This document shows, piece by piece, positions 56,321 through 64,000 of a DNA stretch of 64,000 nt; positions within the stretch are counted from its first letter, which is position 1, and every line of letters begins with the position of its first letter. The notes beneath the pieces are model-generated. The model made no database searches. It was not told where the DNA came from and worked only from the letters and a program-made list of their open reading frames with translations. The position numbers and the translations under genes are program-made. The DNA is taken from contig OZ025264.1 in assembly GCA_964019135.1 (NCBI GenBank), positions 1,178,001 to 1,242,000 on the forward strand, written 5' to 3'. This DNA is from Arenicola marina (Eukaryota; Annelida; Polychaeta; Arenicolidae).

Positions 56321-57039
56321 TCGATCCCATGGATGAAGGAGGATTTGGGCTTTCAGCGTTTTGGGGCTAACTTAGAAGAGCATTTTAATTTATTACATCA
56401 AGGGTGGTCAGATTATAAAGCAAATAGCAAATTAGTTGTTCCGGTAGAAAGCTAATAGGGCTATAAAGTCTCGTTCGCCAAGACTTCAGGTTTACTTATT
56501 TTGGGGACAAACGAACGAAGCCCGTGTTCGGAACGAGTTTAAAATCTCTGCGCACACTGGTATCCTCACTATCTATGACGTAGGCGTGACGTATATGTTA
56601 CAGAAAGACAGAGACATGGAACCAGACTGTGCCTGTGCCGTTGCATGAACTTATCGGTCTAATCTTAAAACAGTAATGACCACTTTTATGGGAAAATGTG
56701 GTTGTTGCACGAAATGCAGGGAAAAAAATAATTGCACCCCTCGAGAATTGAGGTATCAAAAGGGAAACGCTCTACGGACTGAGCTACGCGGTCTTCCACG
56801 TTACGGAATGCGTTTCAGTGCGTCATATTGTCCCTCCAGCAACCATTCCCTGCACAGTTTGTAATAAAAACACCATTATCGTTTGATTTAATTTGCCGTT
56901 AACTTTCCAATGGACAAATCAACATATGGACCTTAGCTATCTTCCACTAAGCAGATAAGCTCTGTTGAAGTGATAGCATCCCACTGTTGGTCGGCGATAG
57001 CCCCCAGCTGGAGGGGGTAACTATAGTGTACCTATGGGT
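56321..57039. other. Non-coding stretch
   Basis: Contains a weak minus-strand tRNA-like A box (CGTAGCTCAGTCCGTAGAGC at about 56795) without a clear B box. No gene is recognised. Confidence 0.35.
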
Positions 57040-57951
57040 ACCTATGCTCTACGTCAATGCCTAGCATCAACGGCCTGTACGTGCTGCCTACCTTCCGGTT
57101 TGTTGCCTTCACTCGCCTCACACACAAGATCGGCTAAAGCTGTCCTTGGAAGCACAAATCACCACTGAAGTTATGTGCATATCCGAATTATAACCATCCG
57201 AGTAGATTTATGTAATGAATGAGCGGTTAGGCAGTTGATAAACCAGAATGCGGTTGTCTCATGAGTGACTGTCAGTGTCAGGCGATCTAACGTGCTGCGC
57301 GGGGTTTTCCATGTCGTATGACGTAATAATCATCATGACGCGCGTGTCTGCGTGCCGTATGTATGGTTACGTAACAACGCTCCTTATATAGACTGAGCAG
57401 GTGGTCCTCCGTTTGTCGTAGAGCTGTAAACATAGATGATTTGGCTCAAAATACAACGCTTCCAACAGTCTCATCGAACGGACCACATGCATTATGGAGA
57501 GATAAATGTCTTATCTTCAATTATATTATGATTTTATAGTTAACGCAAAAAAACAAAAGCAAACCCACTCGAGTCTTCACGCACAAACCGCGCAGCCGGC
57601 CGGTTCCCAACACTGAAACGTTGAATACAATAGGGCTGTACAGTCACTTCGGGATCTTATCGAGACCCCACGAGACTAGGATACCTATACTCTGCGTCAA
57701 TGCCTAGCATCAACGGCCTGTACGTGCTGCCTACTATCCGGTTGTTTGCCTTCACTCAACGCACACACAAGATCGGCTAAAGCTGTCCTTGGAAGCACAA
57801 CTAACCACTGAAGTTATGTGCATATCCGAATTATAACCATCCGAGTAGATTTATGTAATGTATGAGCGGTTGGGCAATTGATAAACCAGAATGCGGTTGT
57901 CTCATGAGTGACTGTCAGTGTCAGGCGATCTAACATGCTGCGCGGGGTTTT
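57040..57951 (+). repeat. Direct repeat: two copies of about 280 bp
   Basis: 57040-57330 and 57683-57951 share CGTCAATGCCTAGCATCAAC, GATCGGCTAAAGCTGTCCTT, GTTATGTGCATATCCGAATT and GTCAGTGTCAGGCGATCTAA with about 95% identity by eye. The spacer of about 350 bp is unrelated. It could be a duplication or two ends of an unknown element; no ORF is seen. Confidence 0.8.
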
Positions 57952-59130
57952 CATAGCCAACCGCAAAGTAAAAAGCTGTAAGTATTGTGTGTATTCACTG
58001 TAACATATGTCTCTGGATAGTAATCATTTGCATACGATTTTACTTATTGTAGATGACACAACGATGAATAACGTGTTCATGATAGATATATAAAAACATA
58101 CACCTCCGATGAACGAACGGTGTACGAGAAAACTAAATGACTTGTAAATAATATAGATGTGATCCGTACTAAACATGTGTCACAATTGACATGATCGTTT
58201 GATAGAACAAATATCGTTCTTTTCTTTTTCAAGTGAAGTAAATCGGGTTTGCAGACTGTTAAGAAAGTAACCGAGTGCGTAATACAATATATATATAATG
58301 AAGTCATATGTTTAGACACTTGGGAAAAGAGTCGTTATATAGTTTCGCTGTATGTTAACAAAATTGAACACAAGAAAACGGTAACAAAAGTTAATGAATG
58401 ATTGAATGCGAATATTTTCTTTGATATGTTTTGGATGAATTAGTTAACATTAATGCTACTGACTAACAACAACAACAACAACCACGGGAACCGACTGACA
58501 GGAGTAAACTATGCGATGAAATGATTTTGCATTTGAACTAAAATCCATAATCTCGCCAACTGTTTGAGTCAAAGGACAAAGTGTGCATGTGAAAACTTGT
58601 TTTATAAATGTAATGATAATATCAAAGATCTCTATACATCTCCAATGCGACATGAGTCACGATTAATGTTTTGAAGCAGTGTTTTTATATTAAATCGAGT
58701 TCACGTAAGCACAGTCAGCAGTTTTGATTATATGGTTATCAATATGTGTTTACATTTGTATATGTATATCGCATCAGTCAGTCGGTAAACAACGTGGACT
58801 GTAAAAAATCACACCAGAATAGGGTGGATGACAAACTTTCACGAAAACGATATGTTTGTAAGTTAACTTCTGAAGCGTGGTGAGCTGTATCAGACAATGC
58901 GGCAGCCCTCGACAGAGCACTGAATGTGATAAACCTGCGAAGAACTTACACCCTCACAAGATTTCTGTTGGTTGACTGCTGCATTCGAGCAGAGTATGCG
59001 TAAATAAATATAGGTGTTACGATATTACTGCGCTACGTTAAGGAGGGGAGGGGGGGGGGGGTGAAGAAATACGATGGATTTCAGATTAAATACCGTTTAT
59101 TAACATCAAGAATATATATAGTTTAAACAT
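57952..59130. other. Non-coding stretch
   Basis: AT-rich, with an (AAC)n run at about 58467, and a G run at about 59041-59062. Nothing coding is supported. Confidence 0.45.
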
Positions 59131-59132
59131 AC

Positions 59133-59165
<33 letters not shown>

Positions 59166-59185
59166 TAAAATGATTATATATATAT
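59131..59185. repeat. (TA)n(CA)n microsatellite
   Basis: Alternating TA steps followed by about eight CA steps and further TA steps. Confidence 0.85.
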
Positions 59186-59194
59186 GGATCCAGT

Positions 59195-59860
59195 GGAGTA
59201 TCCAATTGAATAAGTTGCATTAAAATATCGTCTTCAGGGCACAGTGGAGGATATGGGGACGGCGATAGAGGCGCCGCAGCTCCGGGTGCACCTGGGCGAT
59301 TTCTTATAAAGATCCATTGTGATTCGTCCTCTTCATCCGACGAAATAGTGATTACTTCTTGTCGGCGCGGGACTCGCCTGATCACCATCTCCAGTTGTGT
59401 GTTTTCGCCTCGCCGCGATAAAGTTGGAGATGGCGTTGGCGAGGGTATCCTATTTTCAATGGGGAGTTGGCGACCTCCCTCGTAGGCCAGACGGATGCCT
59501 GCCGCGAACTGGTCTGGAGATGGCGTCGGCGAGGGTATCCTATTTTCAATGGGGAGTTGGCGACCTCCCTCGTAGGCCAGACGGATGCCTGCCGTGAACT
59601 GGTCTGGAGATGGCGTCGGGCGAGGGTATCTTATTTTCAATGGGGAGTTGTCGACCTCTCTCATAGGCGAGACGGATGGCTGCCGTGAACTGGTCTGGCC
59701 GCAGGATGAGGAAGGGCGGCTGGATTTGTGCAATTTGCTGCGGCTGTCCAGTTGACAAACCGACTCCGGGGAATTGTTCGAGTGGACACGGCTGGTGATA
59801 TTGACCGTCTTGGTCATCCATGCCTGTGTATGCACGATTACTGTGGCTAAACATACCGGA
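59195..59860 (-). CDS. Small Pro-rich repeat protein with a SUMO-interaction-like motif; frame interrupted once
   Basis: From an ATG near 59854 the minus strand reads MFSHSNRAYTGMDDQDG, then QPQQIAQIQPPFLILRPDQF. It then holds three copies of a 30-residue repeat (GIRLAYEGGRQLPIENRIPS plus PTPSPDQFTA). The frame changes once within the first repeat. Downstream it has EVITISSDEEDESQW, which closely fits a SUMO-interacting motif (hydrophobic core followed by Ser/Asp/Glu), and ends LDTPLDPYIYNHF. The tandem repeats are 89-90 bp in DNA. I do not recognise the family. Its first part is copied in inverted orientation at 60205-60385. Given the neighbouring PC4-like genes, origin in a mobile or virus-like element is possible but unproven. 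Confidence 0.45.
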
Positions 59861-60390
59861 CCCGGTGAACCAATTGTTGATTGGTGGCACTTCTTGTCAG
59901 CGAACACGAACTATTTACGTTGTGCTATTTAACCAATATGTCGTGAAGTGCCGCACAGAGCTAAAAATCGCACTGACCACAGGTACGATAGTAGTGATTC
60001 TGTTGCCACCACTGTTTTTTACCCTGGGTCAACGCTCTTTCTCGCTCTAGAACTGAAAACCTACAATGCCAGAGCGCCCATTGAGAGGCACTACTATATG
60101 TTTTTTTCGAGCACCGAAATAGGTGACCAGACTGTCTGGCCGGCGTGTTTCTGACAATAGCGTTACACCATCGACAATAAAAATACGGCTCACCTGGACC
60201 GATGATCCACTCGAACAATTGCCCGGAGTCGGTTTGTCAACTGGACAGCCGCAGCAAATTGCACAAATCCAGCCGCCCTTCCTCATCCTGCGGCCAGACC
60301 AGTTCACGGCAGCCATCCGTCTGGCCTATGAGAGAGGTCGACAACTCCCCATTGAAAATAGGATACCTTCGCCCGACGCCATCTCATAAA
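59620..60390. repeat. Inverted repeat, arms about 175 bp, spacer about 400 bp
   Basis: 59620-59790 and 60205-60385 are reverse complements (CCGGAGTCGGTTTGTCAACT, CCGCCCTTCCTCATCCTGCG, CGTCTGGCCTATGAGAGAGG). The copied segment is the start of the Pro-rich repeat protein. Confidence 0.85.
59961..60218 (-). CDS. Small ORF with a BED-like C2HC finger
   Basis: The minus-strand ORF in the spacer of the inverted repeat reads GEPYFYCRWCNAIV then ARQSGHLFRCSKKT. CxxC followed by HxxxC at this spacing resembles the BED-type zinc fingers of hAT transposases and related proteins. The rest (RERALTQGKKQWWQQNHYY) is not recognisable. It may be a fragment of a larger gene. Confidence 0.3.
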   Translation of the reverse strand: MFEWIIGPGEPYFYCRWCNAIVRNTPARQSGHLFRCSKKTYSSASQWALWHCRFSVLERERALTQGKKQWWQQNHYYRTCGQCDF

Positions 60391-61084
60391 CATAAAGAAA
60401 CAACCAATTAACTCCTCTCTCCCGTTTTATATAGGTCCTGAACAAACAGATGACTAAATGTCAATGACGTCACCATTCACTCCATTATGATTTTAAAACT
60501 GCATCGTTGACGAAGAGGGCAGGTGTAACATGGGAGTCACGTGTTCAGAATCGTCAGTGAATAGATGGGGGAGAGAAAGGGGGGCAGGGTGGGCCTATAA
60601 CACAAGCTTCTTATGTTTCCATCAGTACACAATGACGCCTCGTGCCATATACAACAGTGAATTTTACTGCCACCACATAATAACCAGCTGCCACGCCTAG
60701 TTATCTAGGAGGGGAAGGTATAACGAAATGCCCACAGGCGGTTGTTGAAGAGGTTAACCGGTTGACCTTTCTGGCCGACGTATTAATGGCTTGCAGATGA
60801 AAAACTACCTGAGGTGAAGACCATAGAGACGCTTATTATTATCGAAGTAATAGTCTGAACAACGGTCATAACTCTTCTCCCTCGCGACAAGAGGACGCCA
60901 ACCGGGCGCTTGTCTCCACGACTTGTTTGTTCGAGAGTTTCTAGATGCATCCTTATTACATCGGCGACAGTTGAATAATGTTACAACCGAAACTAAAATT
61001 AAGGTGATTATTCCTTCCGATATTTCACAAAGTTCATATCACAGCGACACTCCCAAACTTGTGCGTACACAGACCGTCGGCCAA
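60391..61084. other. Non-coding stretch
   Basis: No family features. The ORF at 60923-61171 runs into the direct repeat and is unlikely. Confidence 0.4.
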
Positions 61085-61265
61085 TACCCCGCCAAAAACC
61101 ACATGACGCTCCGCCTCCTCGCTCACTGGCTCGCTGGCTCGCCCGGACATTTGAAAATCACTAGGTCGTGACGGCCAGCGGGCTCTGTGTTGAGGGGCTT
61201 GGAAAAAAGATAAAAAATCGATATTTGTCACGGTCGAAGCCCCGCCCCCACCGTCCAGCGCGCCC
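61085..61265 (+). repeat. Direct repeat copy 1 flanking the PC4-like genes
   Basis: CGCCAAAAACCACATGACGC, CATTTGAAAATCACTAGGTC, ATCGATATTTGTCACGGTCG and AAGCCCCGCCCCC all recur in the same order at 62637-62820. The GCCCCGCCCCC word is a GC box, so the repeat may contain promoter elements. Confidence 0.85.
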
Positions 61266-61635
61266 ACGGGCTCGACTCACTGCCCTCCCACCGGTGAATT
61301 CAAACGCGCATTTAAAAAAATAACCGAACGAAAATAAATAATTGTCGCTGCAACTCTACACATCAAGACAAAGACCACGAAACATCTGTCGCTCGCAGAC
61401 AAGTCATTAAAGTCACCGCTTATTCACAAAGATAGCATTCTATTTTTTATGAGTTTTAAAACATCCACGGCCCTTTTCTGTGACCTTTAACATCAATCAC
61501 ACAATTCACACACAGTAGTGCATGAACCAATTATTAGAAAGCGTAGTGAAGCGACTCAGTCTTATTATAACGCGGGCTTGAGATGTTGGGATTAAAAAAA
61601 TGATTGATCGTTCATTTACAGCGATTACCCGTGCG

Positions 61636-61642
61636 TATAAAG
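61636..61642 (+). promoter_or_regulatory. TATA box
   Basis: TATAAAG preceded by a GC-rich run, about 170-200 bp upstream of the first PC4-like ORF. Confidence 0.4.
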
Positions 61643-61804
61643 CCCGTTGACCCTACCCCTCTCTGTCTATCTTTAAACAGATGACAAAGCCACGCCGATG
61701 TATGACGTCAGTCGTGATGCTATTTTTACACCTCGCCAAAGCATGTTCAGACACGTCCCAAGTGGGTGGATGACGAGGAGGGGGAGGGGGGCGTTGTGAA
61801 TATA

Positions 61805-62155
61805 ATGTGCGGGCGGTCTCCATCTTTTCACCACAACGACATGACTTCCCACAAGACAACAGCGAGCTTCGCTCCCTCCAATCGGCTACCACTCATCCCG
61901 CTGGCCAAGACAAGAAAATGGGAGAATACGCAGTGTACTTCCGAGCAAACTCACGATATACGCTGTCAAGTGTGCATCGGAGAGGATGGCTATTTAACTG
62001 TTCAGTATTTCAAAGACGTTTTACGCTTTGATATTAGAAAGTGGGTATGTCAAGACAACGGCCGTGATTACCCTACACAAGTGGGTGTCAATCTCATCGC
62101 AACCCGCTGGAAGATGTTGCAGACATTGACAAACACCATAGATCGAGAATTGTAA
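61805..62155 (+). CDS. PC4/Sub1-like single-strand-DNA-binding protein, copy 1
   Basis: An uninterrupted ORF (116 codons from ATG 61805; an internal ATG at 61841 is in better context). After a Ser/Thr/Lys-rich N-terminal half, residues from about 60 read GYLTVQYFKDVLRFDIRKWV, then GVNLIATRWKMLQTL and NTIDREL. This matches the PC4 fold (beta strands, DIR(E/K)W/Y, conserved G-V/I-x-L, then W-x-x-L helix). PC4/Sub1 binds single-stranded and melted DNA and acts in transcription, replication and repair. The family is intact at its key positions. The compact spacing to the next ORF (42 bp, same strand) is unusual for animal genes. Confidence 0.75.
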   Translation: MCGRSPSFHHNDMTSHKTTASFAPSNRLPLIPLAKTRKWENTQCTSEQTHDIRCQVCIGEDGYLTVQYFKDVLRFDIRKWVCQDNGRDYPTQVGVNLIATRWKMLQTLTNTIDREL

Positions 62156-62197
62156 CAGACCACCAATCCACGGAAATATCATCTCGGAAGTTTGGTG

Positions 62198-62470
62198 ATG
62201 GCCGAGGTCCAGCCCCGTGGCCAGTTTCTAGATATTCGAAAATACTGGTTGCCGGATACACAAGATACGCCCGTGCCGACCCGAAAAGGAGTTACTCTCG
62301 ATTTAAAGCAGTGGAATTTACTTAAGTTCCATCTCAACACGATCCGCGATAAGTGTGTTCCGGAACTCACCGAGTTGGTTGATTGTATGTCATCTCACCA
62401 AAGTCAGAAGGGGTACTTCGACTGTGTTGAATGTTGCCCGAAAGGTTTGGATAAGATACATCTATCCTAA
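62198..62470 (+). CDS. PC4/Sub1-like single-strand-DNA-binding protein, copy 2
   Basis: A 90-residue ORF from ATG 62198: MAEVQPRGQFLDIRKYWLP, then VPTRKGVTLDLKQWNLLKFH and a Cys-containing tail (CMSSHQ, DCVECCPKG). GQFLDIRKYW and RKGVTLDLKQW are close to human SUB1 (DIREYW, GRKGISLNPEQW). The N-terminal strand of the fold is short or missing, so it may dimerise with copy 1, or both may be domains of one tandem-PC4 protein expressed by splicing. No TATA lies between the two ORFs. Both lie between the direct repeats at 61085 and 62637. Confidence 0.75.
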   Translation: MAEVQPRGQFLDIRKYWLPDTQDTPVPTRKGVTLDLKQWNLLKFHLNTIRDKCVPELTELVDCMSSHQSQKGYFDCVECCPKGLDKIHLS

Positions 62471-62636
62471 ATGTTAATGTATCCACTAAATTACATTTGA
62501 TGTATTTATGGATGACTAATCCTGAATTATGGTGAAAGTTACACCATATATATATATTGGTGTTTAGTATACGTACGTGTGTCATTTAAAGTTTATAGTG
62601 TGTGTAAATATTGGCCAATGGGAATACAGCTACCAC

Positions 62637-62820
62637 CACTCCGCCAAAAACCTACGACGCTCCGCTGGCTCTGGCTCGCTGGCTCGCCCGAACATTTGAA
62701 AATCACTAGGTCGTGACGGCAAGCGGGTGCTGTGTTGAAAGGCTTGGACAAAAAAAATCGATATTTGTCACGGTCGAAGCCCCGCCCCCTCCGTCCAGCG
62801 CGCCCGCGCGCCTGCCCACC
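62637..62820 (+). repeat. Direct repeat copy 2 flanking the PC4-like genes
   Basis: About 90% identical by eye to 61085-61265, same orientation, 1.55 kb apart. Confidence 0.85.
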
Positions 62821-63380
62821 GCTTGTACCCTTGCTGCGGAGAATACTGTCTATTTTACTTACATTTCAAATGTCGAAATTACTCCATGTCACGAATCTAT
62901 CGAGAGTATTGGTCTCCAAACACCATGTGCAAGACCTCTTTACCCATGGTCTAAAATGTCATTCATAATAATATGATATGAAGGTGTATGCTTTTGTGAT
63001 ACTAAGTTTTTGACCACGATAGATGTAGTGATATAGGAATAAAAAACTTTGCAAAATGGATGATTGTATTTGCGTTAATATGGTTTACTCGATACATATC
63101 CTTTAACATATTTTTTTACAACCAAACAAACATATTACACATCTTATAGGATCTCACGTGGCCTGTTCAACGCAAACATTGATTATATACACGTGTCATT
63201 GACGATTAATCATACTGTAACGCGAGAATATACAGTTTACATGGCGATATCTATAGCGATTAAATGATTTACTGTTTCATCAAAGCAAAATGACTTGTTC
63301 ATCTATTACCTATTCATAATAGTACCTGATCGCAGTTTGAAGACTTCAAACAATGATTAATGACATAGTTAACACCTTAA
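62821..63380. other. Non-coding stretch
   Basis: AT-rich; short ORFs at 62713-62976 overlap the direct repeat and are unlikely. Nothing else is supported. Confidence 0.4.
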
Positions 63381-63439
63381 TTGCCTCTTCCGCCAGCCAT
63401 GTCTTCTTCATTCACTCGTACTATAGCACGAGAACATAG

Positions 63440-63660
63440 ACAAGCAATGATTAATAACCTTGTTGAATATACCTATTTACATACTAATTTATACTATTTA
63501 TACCCCGTACTATCACGCGGAAACAAAGACTTCAAAACAAGTATGAATGACCTTGTTGACAGATTAATTAGCTATTTACATCATAATTTATGCTAATTAT
63601 ACCCCGTACTATAGCACGGAAACAAAGACTTTTGACAAAAATTAATGTCCTCATTAACTC
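63440..63660 (+). repeat. Tandem repeat of about 95 bp, just over two copies
   Basis: GATTAATAACCTTGTTGAAT to TACCCCGTACTATCACGCGG and AACAAAGACTT recurs from about 63543 with about 85% identity, and a third partial copy starts at about 63643. The 71-residue ORF at 63381-63596 spans it and is probably chance. Confidence 0.65.
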
Positions 63661-64000
63661 ATGACCGGCAATTTCAAATCGATATTTCAAAATTTTCGGT
63701 CCCGATGTCTCTGGACTCACAGTCCATACTACTCCAGAGCCTTATCACACTTGGTAGAAACGAGTTTTAATAAGAAGAAAGTCGCGCCTTAACGGTCGTG
63801 ACGTTCAAAGGCAGAGCATTACGAAGCGCGTAGTGTGTTCTTTGTGTTATATTTTGAGGTAAAATATCGCATAAATAACTTGGGGCGTTCCCATAAAACA
63901 ACTTGTGAAACAGTAACAATTGAAATCTTTTACGTCGAGCACTCAATGTTTCCCAACCGAGTTCTTGATAGATAAGCGAGTGACTAGTGTGTTTAATCGC
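63660..64000 (-). mobile_element. LINE reverse-transcriptase C-terminus, runs off the window
   Basis: Minus-strand translation from the window edge: SLIYQELGWETLSARRKRFQ, LLFHKLFYGNAPSYLCDILP, THYALRNALPLN and, after one stop, FLPSVIRLWSSM. This is the typical C-terminal tail of CR1/L2/jockey-type LINE ORF2. The element continues to the right. Confidence 0.75.

Overview
The window is animal nuclear DNA, most likely from a marine invertebrate (a lancelet-like or similar genome). The evidence is split genes with GT-AG introns, tRNA-derived SINEs, CR1/L2-like LINE ends, a Ty3/gypsy element, palindromic DNA transposons and very large minisatellites. I cannot fix the species from sequence alone. 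Only two host metabolic genes are clear: the last exon of triosephosphate isomerase (3945-4062) and ten or more exons of a medium-chain acyl-CoA dehydrogenase (ACADM type, 37228-54506, + strand).

Left third (1-18.7 kb). Eleven exons on the + strand (1-3225) join in perfect phase into a Ulp1/SENP-type cysteine protease followed by a PHD finger; the 5' end lies outside the window. The TPI terminal exon follows. A 4.4 kb minisatellite of 25/28 bp units (7688-12067) then abuts the stop codon of an intron-rich, minus-strand KDZ (Kyakuja-Dileera-Zisupton) transposase gene (12077-17210, perhaps from 18691), whose D-D-E motifs are all readable. Protease/PHD and KDZ transposase are convergent and may be two genes of one large DNA transposon, or two independent insertions around TPI.

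Middle (18.8-37 kb). This is a repeat-rich desert: several copies of an unidentified interspersed repeat (18.95-23.3 kb), truncated LINEs (24.8-25.9 kb and 28.6-29.3 kb), an LTR-retroelement gag fossil (about 26.3-27.1 kb), a small unidentified three-exon minus-strand gene (27418-28342), palindromic MITEs (29.7-30.9 kb), a SINE with a tandemly duplicated tail (32.4-32.8 kb) and a 2.4 kb VNTR of 44 bp units (33.8-36.2 kb).

ACADM locus (37.2-54.5 kb). The exons encode the acyl-CoA dehydrogenase body, including the catalytic-Glu segment in the last exon. Its introns are unusually loaded: a 63 bp minisatellite, a 12 bp minisatellite, a 3.8 kb satellite of 292/215 bp units built from a SINE tail plus one arm of a foldback transposon, the foldback itself, and a young Ty3/gypsy element with apparently identical LTRs and a 5 bp target duplication. 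In five introns a tandem array or low-complexity tract starts at, or within about 35 bp of, the 5' splice site; in one of them the array copies the exon end together with the splice donor.

Right end (54.5-64 kb). A decayed THAP domain (56.1 kb), direct and inverted repeats, a small proline-rich repeat protein with a SUMO-interaction-like motif (59.2-59.9 kb), two adjacent compact ORFs each carrying a PC4/Sub1-type single-strand-DNA-binding domain (61.8-62.5 kb) flanked by about 180 bp direct repeats, and a LINE 3' end running off the window.
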